A stretch of DNA of 64,000 bases from Altererythrobacter sp. CAU 1644 (GTDB lineage Bacteria; Pseudomonadota; Alphaproteobacteria; Sphingomonadales; Sphingomonadaceae). Positions 30,690-39,492 of the stretch are shown piece after piece. The stretch covers positions 1 through 64,000 of the forward strand of contig NZ_CP121106.1 of NCBI RefSeq assembly GCF_029623755.1, given 5' to 3'. Under the pieces are notes generated by a model. The model had not been told where the DNA came from and made no database searches. It saw nothing but the letters and a program-made list of their open reading frames with translations. Within the stretch, counting starts at the first letter, position 1, and each line of letters opens with the position of its first letter. The position numbers and the translations under genes were made by a program.

Positions 30690-31583
30690 ATGACGACCCA
30701 GACCGCCCTTACCCGAATGCGCAGCTGGCTGTTCGCCCCGGGCGACAGTGAAAAGAAGATGAGCAAGGCAGGCGACTCCGCTGCCGATATCGCGCTGCTC
30801 GACCTCGAAGATTCGGTCATGCCGGAGAACAAGCCCGCTGCACGCGAGATGGTGCGCGAATTCCTTGCCGGGCGCGAGGACAGGCACCGCATCTGGGTAA
30901 GGGTGAATCCGCTGTCCTCGGATGAAACCGTGGCCGACCTCGACGCGATCATGGCAGCCGCACCCGGGGGGGTATTCCTGCCCAAGGCCGAAGGCCGCGC
31001 GGACCTGGAATTGCTCGACACCCTGCTGAGCAAGGCCGAAGCCAAGAACGGGATCGACGACGGAGCTACCAAGGTTGCTGCGCTCGTGACCGAAACGCCC
31101 AAGGCGATGTTCCATTGCGGGGATTATGAAGGTGCGCCGCGGCTGGTCGCCATGAGCTGGGGCGCAGAGGATCTCTCTTCGGCTCTCGGCGCCCGCGTAC
31201 AGCACCGGCCAGACGGCAGTTACATGCCGACCTACGAGCTGGCGCGCAGCCTGTGCCTACTCGGGGCTGTCGCCGCTGGCGTGGCCCCGATCGAAACGGT
31301 CATGCCCGAGTTCCGCAACCTCGATGCGCTGCGCGAGCGTGCGGACATGGTCCGCGGTCAAGGTTATCGGGGTATGTTGGCCATCCACCCGGCGCAGGTC
31401 GAAGTGATCAACGCGGCCTTCACGCCCAGTGCAGAGGAAATCAATCACGCCCGCGCGGTGATCAAGGCTTTCGCCGACAATCCGGGCGCCGGGACGGTCG
31501 CGCTCGATGGTGCCATGGTCGATATTCCGCACCTCAATCTGGCCCAACGCCTCCTGATCGAGGCGGGTGAAGAGCCGGATTAA
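30690..31583 (+). CDS. HpcH/HpaI aldolase / citrate lyase family protein (CoA ester lyase type)
   Basis: The 297-residue protein is a CitE-like TIM barrel: RSWLFAPGDSEKKMSKA near the start, the metal-binding ALLDLEDSV, PKAE in the substrate pocket, and SWGAEDLSS with the conserved Glu/Asp, then LAIHPAQVEVIN. Relatives cleave malyl-CoA or citramalyl-CoA, but no other citrate lyase or glyoxylate pathway genes are adjacent, so the substrate is open. AGAGGAATTTGC precedes the ATG. Confidence 0.88.
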   Translation: MTTQTALTRMRSWLFAPGDSEKKMSKAGDSAADIALLDLEDSVMPENKPAAREMVREFLAGREDRHRIWVRVNPLSSDETVADLDAIMAAAPGGVFLPKAEGRADLELLDTLLSKAEAKNGIDDGATKVAALVTETPKAMFHCGDYEGAPRLVAMSWGAEDLSSALGARVQHRPDGSYMPTYELARSLCLLGAVAAGVAPIETVMPEFRNLDALRERADMVRGQGYRGMLAIHPAQVEVINAAFTPSAEEINHARAVIKAFADNPGAGTVALDGAMVDIPHLNLAQRLLIEAGEEPD

Positions 31584-31652
31584 ACAGCGGATTTTCCTAC
31601 ACTAACCTATTTGGTTAGCAAGCATGCGACTCGCAATAATGGAGCGCATGCC

Positions 31653-32066
31653 ATGTCCGTTCTCGATACCCTGATCGGGCCCCTCGCCTCGATCATCGAC
31701 AAGATCATTCCCGACAAGGAAACCCGCGCCAAGGCCAAGCTGGAGCTGATCAAGCTTGAAGGCACACAGGAAATGCAACTCATCGAGGCGCGCTTGCAGG
31801 CGATCGTTGCCGAAGCGCAATCGAACGATCCATGGACCAGCCGCGCGCGCCCGAGCTTTCTCTACGTGATGTATGCTCTGATCCTGCTGAGCGTGCCGAT
31901 GGGCCTCATCGCCGCCTTCGATCCAACCGCCGCCCGCGCCATCGGCGACGGCATGACGCGCTATCTCGGCGCGCTACCGGATTCGCTCTATGCGCTCTTC
32001 GGCACCGGCTATCTCGGCTACACCGCCGCCCGACAATGGGGGAAGGTCAAGGGCGCCGATCGGTAG
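31653..32066 (+). CDS. 3TM holin-family protein (GTA_holin_3TM type)
   Basis: The 137-residue protein matches the 3TM holin family of gene transfer agents: an N-terminal amphipathic region (LIGPLASIIDKIIPDKETRAKAKLEL), a charged helix (IEARLQAIVAEAQSNDPWTSRARP), then membrane segments at about 66-85 (LYVMYALILLSVPMGLIAAF) and 107-123. In Rhodobacter capsulatus such a holin lets particles out of the cell. No endolysin or phage gene is adjacent. The ATG at 31653 (MSVLDTL) is preferred over the longer frame from 31611. Confidence 0.8.
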   Translation: MSVLDTLIGPLASIIDKIIPDKETRAKAKLELIKLEGTQEMQLIEARLQAIVAEAQSNDPWTSRARPSFLYVMYALILLSVPMGLIAAFDPTAARAIGDGMTRYLGALPDSLYALFGTGYLGYTAARQWGKVKGADR

Positions 32067-32071
32067 GAGAA

Positions 32072-32096
32072 CCGCTCGTCCGCACTGGACGGGCGG
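32072..32096. terminator. Hairpin between convergent holin and MBL genes
   Basis: CCGCTCGTCC pairs with GGACGGGCGG (ten pairs, one G-T) around GCACT. It lies six bases after the holin stop. There is no U-tract, so termination is uncertain. Confidence 0.4.
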
Positions 32097-32142
32097 CCCC
32101 CACCAGGGCTCAACGAAAGAGCAGAGCCAAGCTGCGTGTCAT

Positions 32143-33618
32143 TCACCCGCCGCTGCAGATCGGCCGGCCTGACTTGCACGGCTGGCCATCATATCCTGCG
32201 ACGGCCGCAGAGAATTCCTCCCAAGTCACCGCCTTGCGGCCATGCGCCGAGAGGATGGTGGCTACGTCGAGTCCCAATGCCTCGATATGGTTCTTGAGAT
32301 AGACTGTCCCGGCGCCAACGGGTGTAGGCGCCGCGCCTTCATAGAGGCCGGTATAGTGATCGGCCTGGAATATCGCGCTGGCCGCGGGGATGTAGACCAG
32401 AGCCATCGATTCCATGTGGTTGGTTGCAACGTCGTAGATCTGGACCGGGCCGAGCGTCATGCTGCCGTCCAGCACCATCAGGCGGTCTTCGGGAATATCG
32501 GCGCCCGCCGCAGTCCTGACATTCGCGACCGCATTTTCCGGTGTCACGAAGATCGCGCCCAGGCCGAGTGCATCAGCCATTCCCCCCAGGTGATCGGTAT
32601 GGTGGTGAGTGACGACCTGATAGCGGATCGGCTTGGTGCTGCCAGTTGCCTCCTTATAGGCGTCATAGCGAGCCTGCAGACCCGCATAGCCGCCCACGGC
32701 GATCAGGTGATCACCGGCATCGACGAAGGTTGTGTAGGCCGCCGCTCCACCCTGCGGTCCCTGTCCCACCAGATGCACGCCGGCGGCAATTTCATCGGTC
32801 GTCATCTCGGCCTGGTCAAGGCGTGCAGGCTCGGCGACGATCCCGCTATCGATCGCGAAGATCGCAGGATCGACGCCGTTGACGCTGATCTCGCGCGATA
32901 GCGACAGGAGGTTGACGTCATCGCCGATGAAGAATTCGAAATCGCGTGCGTAGCTGACGCCGCCCTGCGTCGCGTGATTGCCGAAGGTGTAGGTCAGCGA
33001 ACCGAAAGGCGTGACCCGCTCGCTCTTCGAGATCAGGCCCGTCTCCTGATCGACATAGAGCGTCAGCGGAGGCGATGACGGCAATTGGAATTCGATCATC
33101 GCGTGGGGACGACCGAGGTACATCGCCGTGCCCTTGTGCGTGGCACTGTCCGCTGACTTGGCCAGGTGGTAGGCGAGCAACGTATCGGTCACCCGGATGA
33201 CGGCGCCATATGCGGCGAAGTAATCGGCAAAGGCCGCAGGCTGGTAATCGCCCGAAATGTAGTTGACGATTGCGATGTCATCACCCGCCGACACCGTGCG
33301 GGTGTTGAAGGTGAAGTTCCAGTTGGCGCTCCAACCCTCGACGCTGCCGCGCTGGTTGGCCAGATCGAGCTGCGCATCCTGCTTCAGGTGCGTGAACTCG
33401 ACCATCCGCGACGTATAGCCCTGTCCGGGAAAGGCGGTCTTGTAATGATCGCGGACGCGGATCGATTGCATATCGGTCAGATCACTACCGCCATAGGCTT
33501 CGGTAACTTGCGCGATCACCGCGTCTTCAGCCTCACCTGCCCAGGCCTGGCTCGACAATGCCGCAACCGAAACTGCCGCGCCGAAAATGGTCGAAAATCT
33601 GGAAAATCTCAGCCTCAT
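32143..33618 (-). CDS. Exported MBL-fold metallo-hydrolase
   Basis: The 491-residue protein has a signal peptide (cleavage after SQAWA near 27), an uncharacterised domain of about 240 residues with beta-strand character (LTLYVDQETGLISKSE and similar), then a metallo-beta-lactamase fold with the metal motif THHHTDH at 337-343 and later His/Asp positions (DHYTGLY and SAHGRK). It is probably a zinc-dependent periplasmic hydrolase of unknown substrate. The two-domain layout is shared by sphingomonad MBL proteins. It stands alone. Confidence 0.85.
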   Translation of the reverse strand: MRLRFSRFSTIFGAAVSVAALSSQAWAGEAEDAVIAQVTEAYGGSDLTDMQSIRVRDHYKTAFPGQGYTSRMVEFTHLKQDAQLDLANQRGSVEGWSANWNFTFNTRTVSAGDDIAIVNYISGDYQPAAFADYFAAYGAVIRVTDTLLAYHLAKSADSATHKGTAMYLGRPHAMIEFQLPSSPPLTLYVDQETGLISKSERVTPFGSLTYTFGNHATQGGVSYARDFEFFIGDDVNLLSLSREISVNGVDPAIFAIDSGIVAEPARLDQAEMTTDEIAAGVHLVGQGPQGGAAAYTTFVDAGDHLIAVGGYAGLQARYDAYKEATGSTKPIRYQVVTHHHTDHLGGMADALGLGAIFVTPENAVANVRTAAGADIPEDRLMVLDGSMTLGPVQIYDVATNHMESMALVYIPAASAIFQADHYTGLYEGAAPTPVGAGTVYLKNHIEALGLDVATILSAHGRKAVTWEEFSAAVAGYDGQPCKSGRPICSGG

Positions 33619-33845
33619 GAGGTCCCTCTCCCTCTATTGGCGCTGCCGAATTCACTCCGCACAATTTCCAGCCCCACGATGCAGGACAGCGCTTCCGGGG
33701 CATGGGCTAGACAGGTCGGAAGAGTGGGGGATTCGATATTCGACCAATCCGGCCAAGGCTTCGATGAGCGTATTGGAGAATTCGATCTATAGGCGCGTCG
33801 GAGCTTCTGCTTCCCCCGCGCCCCACGCCGCGCTAACCAGCGCGC

Positions 33846-34295
33846 ATGAGCACTGCGTCCAATCTCGTCTATGTCCTCAACGGACCCAACCTCAACCTGC
33901 TCGGCCTGCGCGAGCCGGAGATCTATGGCTCCGACACGCTAGACGATATTGCAGGGATGCTGGATGATCGTGCGCGCGAACTCGGCCTCGAAATCGACAT
34001 GCGCCAGACCAATCACGAAGGCGTGCTGGTCGACTGGATGCACGAGGCGCAGGCCGAGGGCGCGCGGGCGGTGATCATCAATCCGGGCGCCTATACCCAT
34101 ACCTCGATTGCGCTGCTCGATGCGACGAAGGCGATCCGCACGCCCGTGATCGAGGTCCACCTTTCCGACCCGCTGCAGCGCGAGCAGTTTCGCCACATCT
34201 CTTACATTGGCATGGCCGCAGCCAAATCGATCACCGGACAGGGCGCGAAAGGCTATGTCGTCGCGCTCGAAGCGGTGGCCAGCGGCGAAATCTGA
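33846..34295 (+). CDS. aroQ: Type II 3-dehydroquinate dehydratase
   Basis: The 149-residue protein is a full-length type II dehydroquinase of the shikimate pathway, converting 3-dehydroquinate to 3-dehydroshikimate. It shows LNGPNLNLLG (11-20), the catalytic Tyr27, QTNHEG, INPGAYTHTSIA and EVHLSD. It is followed by accB and accC on the same strand, an arrangement common in alphaproteobacteria. Confidence 0.97.
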   Translation: MSTASNLVYVLNGPNLNLLGLREPEIYGSDTLDDIAGMLDDRARELGLEIDMRQTNHEGVLVDWMHEAQAEGARAVIINPGAYTHTSIALLDATKAIRTPVIEVHLSDPLQREQFRHISYIGMAAAKSITGQGAKGYVVALEAVASGEI

Positions 34296-34365
34296 CCAAT
34301 CGCCCCTTGCCAGCCACAATTCGCGCGAATAGTCACGCCCGCAACCAATAGTTGATGGGGCGTAT

Positions 34366-34860
34366 ATGGCCGAAACCAAAGGCACGACCGGGCGCAAGTC
34401 CGGCATGAATGTGGATACTGCACTCGTTCGCGAACTCGCAGAACTGCTCGGGGAAACCGGGCTCACCGAAATCGAGGTCGAGGATGGCGATCGCAAGATC
34501 AAGGTTTCGCGCGGCGGCGGTGTTGCCGCTGCCCCGGCGAGCTTCGCCGCTCCTGCACCTGTCGCCGCGGCCGCTGCCCCGGCAGCGCAAGCCCCCGCCG
34601 CCGAAGAAGCGCCGGCCGATAGCCACGCCGATGCGATCAGGTGCCCGATGGTCGGCACCTGCTATCTCGCGCCCGAACCGGGGGCAGACAACTACGTCAA
34701 GGTCGGCGACAGCGTGAAGCAGGGCGATACCTTGCTGATCGTTGAAGCGATGAAGGTGATGAACCCGATCACCGCCGACAAGGCCGGCACGGTGAAGGCG
34801 ATCCTTGTCGACAATGCGCAGCCGGTCGAATTCGACCAGCCGCTCGTCGTCATCGGGTAA
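34366..34860 (+). CDS. accB: Acetyl-CoA carboxylase biotin carboxyl carrier protein
   Basis: The 164-residue protein has an N-terminal segment, an Ala/Pro-rich linker (about 55-85) and the biotinyl domain with EAMKVMN, Lys130 being the biotin attachment site. It carries carboxybiotin between biotin carboxylase and the transferase in the first step of fatty acid synthesis. Three bases separate it from accC, so the two are co-translated. Confidence 0.97.
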   Translation: MAETKGTTGRKSGMNVDTALVRELAELLGETGLTEIEVEDGDRKIKVSRGGGVAAAPASFAAPAPVAAAAAPAAQAPAAEEAPADSHADAIRCPMVGTCYLAPEPGADNYVKVGDSVKQGDTLLIVEAMKVMNPITADKAGTVKAILVDNAQPVEFDQPLVVIG

Positions 34861-34863
34861 ACG

Positions 34864-36213
34864 ATGGGCATTTCACGCATATTGATCGCCAACCGGGGCG
34901 AAATCGCGCTACGCATCCACCGCGCAGCGCACGAGATGGGGATCGAGACGGTCGCGGTCCATTCGACTGCCGATGCCGATGCCATGCATGTGCGGCTGGC
35001 CGACCACGCGGTCTGCATCGGTCCGCCGCCTGCGACCGACAGCTATCTCAACATCGCCAACATCATTTCGGCGGCCGAATGCGCGCATTGCGACGCGATC
35101 CATCCCGGCTACGGTTTTCTGTCCGAGAACGCCAAGTTCGCCGAAATCGTCGAAGCGCACGACATCGCCTGGATCGGCCCCAAGCCCGAACATATCCGCA
35201 CGATGGGCGACAAGGTCGAGGCGAAGCGCACCGCAGGCGCGCTCGGCCTGCCGCTGGTGCCCGGCTCTGACGGTGCCGTGTCGGACTATGGCGAGGCGCG
35301 CAAGATCGCCGCCGAGATCGGCTATCCGGTCATTATCAAGGCGGCCTCGGGCGGCGGTGGTCGCGGGATGAAGGTGTGCGAGAGCGAGGACAAGCTCGAA
35401 ACACTGATGAAACAGGCCGGCAGCGAGGCCAAGGCGGCCTTCGGGGATGCCACGGTCTACATCGAGAAATATCTCGGCAATCCGCGCCACATCGAATTCC
35501 AGGTCTTCGGCGACGGCAACGGCAATGCGATCCACCTGGGCGAACGCGATTGCTCGCTCCAGCGCCGCCACCAGAAGGTGCTCGAGGAAGCGCCCTCCCC
35601 CGTCATCTCGCATGAAGAACGCATGCACATGGGCGAGGTCTGCTCGAAAGCGATGCGCGACATGGGCTATCGCGGCGCGGGCACGATCGAGTTCCTGTGG
35701 GAGAACGGCGAGTTCTACTTCATCGAAATGAACACGCGCCTGCAGGTCGAGCATCCCGTGACCGAGGCTATCACCGGCGTCGACCTGGTGCGCGAACAGA
35801 TCCGCATTGCCGATGGCAAGCCGTTGTCGGTCAAGCAGGAAGAGATTGAGTTCAAGGGCCATGCGATCGAGTGTCGCATCAATGCCGAGGACCCGTTCAC
35901 CTTCGCGCCATCACCCGGCGAAGTGACCTATTACCACGCTGCGGGCGGCATGCATGTGCGTGTCGATTCAGGACTTTACGCGGGCTACCGCATTCCGCCC
36001 TATTACGATTCCATGATCGCCAAGCTGATCGTGTATGGCCGCACCCGCGAAGGCTGCATCATGCGCCTGCGCCGCGCGCTAGAGGAAATGGTGGTCGAAG
36101 GCGTGAAGACGAACATCCCGCTGCACCAGGAACTGCTGCGGCAGGATGACGTGCTATCGGGCGATTATTCGATCAAATGGCTCGAGGAATGGCTCGCTGA
36201 ACGCGAGGGCTGA
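34864..36213 (+). CDS. accC: Acetyl-CoA carboxylase biotin carboxylase subunit
   Basis: The 449-residue ATP-grasp enzyme carboxylates the biotin on AccB. It shows the start [11 protein letters not shown], the ATP-binding loop [22 protein letters not shown], the catalytic region [24 protein letters not shown] (positions about 228-246), [16 protein letters not shown] and the C-terminal domain. Length matches E. coli AccC. Confidence 0.98.
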   Translation: MGISRILIANRGEIALRIHRAAHEMGIETVAVHSTADADAMHVRLADHAVCIGPPPATDSYLNIANIISAAECAHCDAIHPGYGFLSENAKFAEIVEAHDIAWIGPKPEHIRTMGDKVEAKRTAGALGLPLVPGSDGAVSDYGEARKIAAEIGYPVIIKAASGGGGRGMKVCESEDKLETLMKQAGSEAKAAFGDATVYIEKYLGNPRHIEFQVFGDGNGNAIHLGERDCSLQRRHQKVLEEAPSPVISHEERMHMGEVCSKAMRDMGYRGAGTIEFLWENGEFYFIEMNTRLQVEHPVTEAITGVDLVREQIRIADGKPLSVKQEEIEFKGHAIECRINAEDPFTFAPSPGEVTYYHAAGGMHVRVDSGLYAGYRIPPYYDSMIAKLIVYGRTREGCIMRLRRALEEMVVEGVKTNIPLHQELLRQDDVLSGDYSIKWLEEWLAEREG

Positions 36214-36371
36214 GGCCCACCCCAGCCCCCGCCCCGCAAAATCATCCCGCAAACCGCACTTTTCAGGCGTCCACCGATCGTGCGCGAATTGTCGTTGCCA
36301 TACTAGAATTGCGCCTCGCGCTATGCGATGGCTTTACAAATAGTTGATGACCGGGGTGGGTCTGGGTTCCT

Positions 36372-38705
36372 ATGACGAAAGCTTACAGCACGAAGGCGCT
36401 GCCGCCTGGCACGATCCTCCGCGAATGGCGGTTGGAGGAGGTGCTCGGCGTTGGCGGCTTCGGAATCGTCTACAAGGGACGCGGAATCTATTTCGACGAA
36501 CTCGTCGCGATAAAGGAATATTTCCCCAGCTCGATCAGCGAACGAGACGAGGAATCGACCGTCGTTCCGATCGACTCCGACGCGGAAGAGGTCCACGCGC
36601 TTGGCCTCAAGAAGTTCGTCGAAGAAGCCAAGCTGCTGTGGAATCTCTCGACCCCGTCTCGCCACCCCAACATCGTCAGCGTCCGCAGCCTGTTCGAGAT
36701 CCACGGCACCGCCTACATGGTGATGGATTTCGAGGATGGCGTCCCGCTCAACGAGCTGCTCAAGCAGAGTGAGAAGTTCGACGAGGAGAAGCTGCGGCGG
36801 ATGATCCTGCCGGTGGCGAAGGGGCTTGAACGCGCACACCGCGTCGGGGTCCTGCACCGCGATATCAAGCCCTCAAACATCCTGATCACCGGTGAAGGCC
36901 AGCCCGTGCTGATCGATTTCGGCTCCGCCCGTTTCGAGACAGAGGGTGTGACCAGCACCACCGTCACCTTCCACACCCCGCCCTACGCCGCGATCGAACA
37001 ATATGTGAAGACCTACGCGCAAGGCCCGTGGACCGATATCTACGCGCTTGGCGTGGTGCTCTATCGCTGCATCACGGGCGAGAAGCCGGCCGAGGTCCTG
37101 GAGCGGCTGCACGGTGAAAAGGAACCCGCGCTGGTCGATGGCGACTGGCCCGGTTACAGCCGTGAATTCCTGGCCGCCGTCGACGCGGCCATGATCATCA
37201 AGCCTACCGAGCGTCCGCAATCGCTGCCCGAATGGCTGGCCATGTTCGACGCGCATGATGAGCCCGCTGCTGCGCCGAGCGATGACGCCGAGGACGATGA
37301 AGCGACCCGCGTTTCACCGATGGCGGCGTCGATCGATGATATCCATCCGATCCGGCGCGAGGAAGCCGAAGAGGCGGTTAGCAAAGTCCCCGAGAAGATC
37401 GAGGACGCGGAATTTCGCAAGGTCGGCGAAGACGACCTGACGGAAGATGACCCCGAAGTCGACGAACCGACCGGGACAGGAGTGCTCGAAGACGCGCCCG
37501 CAAGCGAGACGGCAGCTCCCGAGAAGCCGGCACCCGCCGACCCCGCTGCCAAGCCTTCACCGACAGAGGAAAAGCCAGCGCCGGCCAAATTGGCAGATAC
37601 GAAACTGGCGACGGACAAACCGGCGAAAACCACAGGCAAGGGGTTACCCAAACCGCTGCTGCTGGGCGGGGGCGTCCTGCTGCTGGCCGGTGTCGCGGCC
37701 TGGGCCCTCTTCGGTAGCGGCCGGGACGAAGAGCCAGTCGAAGCGCCGGTCGTCGCAGTCGAGGAAATCTCGCACGATGACGGTTTCGGTCCGGCGCTGC
37801 AGAAACTCGTCGATCTTGCCCGGCAGGACGATCTCGCCCCGCAGGCCGTGGAAGCGCTCGAGCGCCGGGCCGAGCGGATCGTCGGGCTGGAGAGCGAAAA
37901 CGTAGCCATCGCAGAAGATCCCGCGCGCGCTTCGGATGTGAGTTTCAACCGGTTGCGGATTGCCGACCTCACTCGTGCTAGCCTCAACGAGCTGGCGGTG
38001 GGTCTGTCGCAAGACCTGACCGCGCGTACCCGAACGCTGGTTGCCGCCGCTCCCTGGGCAGACCCTCGGCAGGAAGGTTCGGCTTCGGGGCAGAGCGCAC
38101 AGCTCCAGCAACTGGCCGGCGACCTCGAAGGGCAATTGCGCGATGCGCGCCAGTCGCTCGAAGATTTGCGCGCGGGCGAGAGTGCCGAAACCGCGCTGCC
38201 TCTGGCGCAGAAGGCGATCCTGGCCGTGTCTGCCTTCAAGGCCAAGGTCGAGGAAGCGCTGGCAGCGAACCCTCGCAAGGCCGAGCCGACCGACAAGCCG
38301 ACCACCGCCGCCAGCAGCGATGCGGAGACTGCCACCCTTCCAGCAGCAAGCCCAACGGCAGCGCCGTCGGCAAGTGGCCGGACTATCGACCAAATCCGTT
38401 CCGAGCTCGAACTTGTTGCGCGGCAGACCGCGGGTCAGGCCGACCAGGTGATCAGCCTTGGCCGCGCGCGCGATCCCGGCCGCGACGCGACCGAAGATCA
38501 GAAGAAGGCGTACCAGACGCTCAAGAGCAACGCGGATGCCGCACGCGACTACAAGAGCTATCTCGACCGTCTCAAGGATTCGATGCGCGGAGTTTCGACG
38601 CCGGCAGAGGCGGAGCGGCTGCTGGTCCAGGGACGGCAGACGCAGAGCTACGTGCGTTCGATGACCCTAAGTTCGGGTCAGGCTAAGGCGATGCTCGACC
38701 GCTGA
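36372..38705 (+). CDS. Transmembrane serine/threonine protein kinase
   Basis: The 777-residue protein has a cytoplasmic kinase domain (about 18-292) with a glycine loop GVGGFGIVYKG, Lys48 in VAIKEY, the catalytic loop HRDIKPSN (162-169), DFG (182-184), and PPYAAIEQY in place of the usual APE-type motif. An acidic Ala/Pro/Glu-rich linker follows (about 292-425), then one membrane helix (about 427-446) and a 330-residue outer domain predicted to be helical coiled coil. Its output may be read by the FHA domain of the TIR protein encoded opposite. It ends 15 bases before the convergent PP2C gene. The ribosome-binding site is weak. Confidence 0.92.
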   Translation: MTKAYSTKALPPGTILREWRLEEVLGVGGFGIVYKGRGIYFDELVAIKEYFPSSISERDEESTVVPIDSDAEEVHALGLKKFVEEAKLLWNLSTPSRHPNIVSVRSLFEIHGTAYMVMDFEDGVPLNELLKQSEKFDEEKLRRMILPVAKGLERAHRVGVLHRDIKPSNILITGEGQPVLIDFGSARFETEGVTSTTVTFHTPPYAAIEQYVKTYAQGPWTDIYALGVVLYRCITGEKPAEVLERLHGEKEPALVDGDWPGYSREFLAAVDAAMIIKPTERPQSLPEWLAMFDAHDEPAAAPSDDAEDDEATRVSPMAASIDDIHPIRREEAEEAVSKVPEKIEDAEFRKVGEDDLTEDDPEVDEPTGTGVLEDAPASETAAPEKPAPADPAAKPSPTEEKPAPAKLADTKLATDKPAKTTGKGLPKPLLLGGGVLLLAGVAAWALFGSGRDEEPVEAPVVAVEEISHDDGFGPALQKLVDLARQDDLAPQAVEALERRAERIVGLESENVAIAEDPARASDVSFNRLRIADLTRASLNELAVGLSQDLTARTRTLVAAAPWADPRQEGSASGQSAQLQQLAGDLEGQLRDARQSLEDLRAGESAETALPLAQKAILAVSAFKAKVEEALAANPRKAEPTDKPTTAASSDAETATLPAASPTAAPSASGRTIDQIRSELELVARQTAGQADQVISLGRARDPGRDATEDQKKAYQTLKSNADAARDYKSYLDRLKDSMRGVSTPAEAERLLVQGRQTQSYVRSMTLSSGQAKAMLDR

Positions 38706-38720
38706 CGCCGCGAGCGCTCG

Positions 38721-39437
38721 TCAAGCTACTCGAACGACGATGACGCTGACGTTATCGGGGGCACCCCGTGCCAGGACCATTTCGACCATGTCTTCGCAGG
38801 CCTGATGCGGATTGCCCATCATCACCACGTGGCGGATTTCCTCGGCCTCAACGCAGCGCGTCAGGCCGTCGCTTGCGAGAATGAAGATGTCGTTGGTCTG
38901 GGCCGCGCCTTTCACATGATCGACCTCGAGCCGATCCGAACCACCAACCGCGCGGGTAATGACGCTGGCATCGGGATGGGTCGCGGCGTCCTCCTCTGAG
39001 ATCAGGCCTGCATCGACCAATTGCTGAACAAGGCTGTGGTCGCGCGTGATCTGCGCGATCTGGCCATCGCGGACGCGGTAGGCCCGGCTGTCGCCGACCC
39101 AGAAGCAGCCATAACGGCCATCTTCGGCGATGATCAGGCCAACCGCAGTGCTCCCCATCTTGCGCCGCTTGTCGCCATGCATGTGTTCGATCATTGCCGC
39201 GTTCGCCGTGTCGAGCGCGCGATCGACCTGTTCCAGCGCCGCCTCGAGATCGCTTGCTGTAACTGCCTCGTCGACCGATTCGACCACCATTGCGCTCGCG
39301 ACTTCGCCGGCCTCATGGCCGCCCATCCCGTCTGCCACGACCCAGAACGAGCGGTCGGCACGGTCGATCAGCGAATCCTCGTTGACCTTGCGCTTGAGGC
39401 CGATGTCGGTGCGGCTGGCCGACTGGAACCGCATCAC
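38721..39437 (-). CDS. PP2C-family serine/threonine phosphatase
   Basis: The 238-residue protein is a single-domain bacterial PP2C (Stp/PppA type): TDIGLKRKVNEDS (motif 1), VADGMGGHEAGEVAS with metal-binding Asp and Gly, a serine-rich core, ASDGLTRCVE, and the final APDNVSVIVV. It removes phosphate from Ser/Thr in a manganese- or magnesium-dependent way and would oppose the kinase encoded downstream and convergently. It follows the TIR-FHA gene by 55 bases on the same strand, so they are probably one operon. Confidence 0.95.
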   Translation of the reverse strand: MMRFQSASRTDIGLKRKVNEDSLIDRADRSFWVVADGMGGHEAGEVASAMVVESVDEAVTASDLEAALEQVDRALDTANAAMIEHMHGDKRRKMGSTAVGLIIAEDGRYGCFWVGDSRAYRVRDGQIAQITRDHSLVQQLVDAGLISEEDAATHPDASVITRAVGGSDRLEVDHVKGAAQTNDIFILASDGLTRCVEAEEIRHVVMMGNPHQACEDMVEMVLARGAPDNVSVIVVRVA

Positions 39438-39492
39438 GTCGCCTGTGACGCGCGGCGCGGAGACACGCCTGTCCGCTCTTGGCCCCCGCGGA

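Noticed and set aside
31653..32066. Prophage remnant
   Set aside because: Only the holin is seen; there is no integrase, capsid or repeat, and it fits a gene transfer agent release gene.
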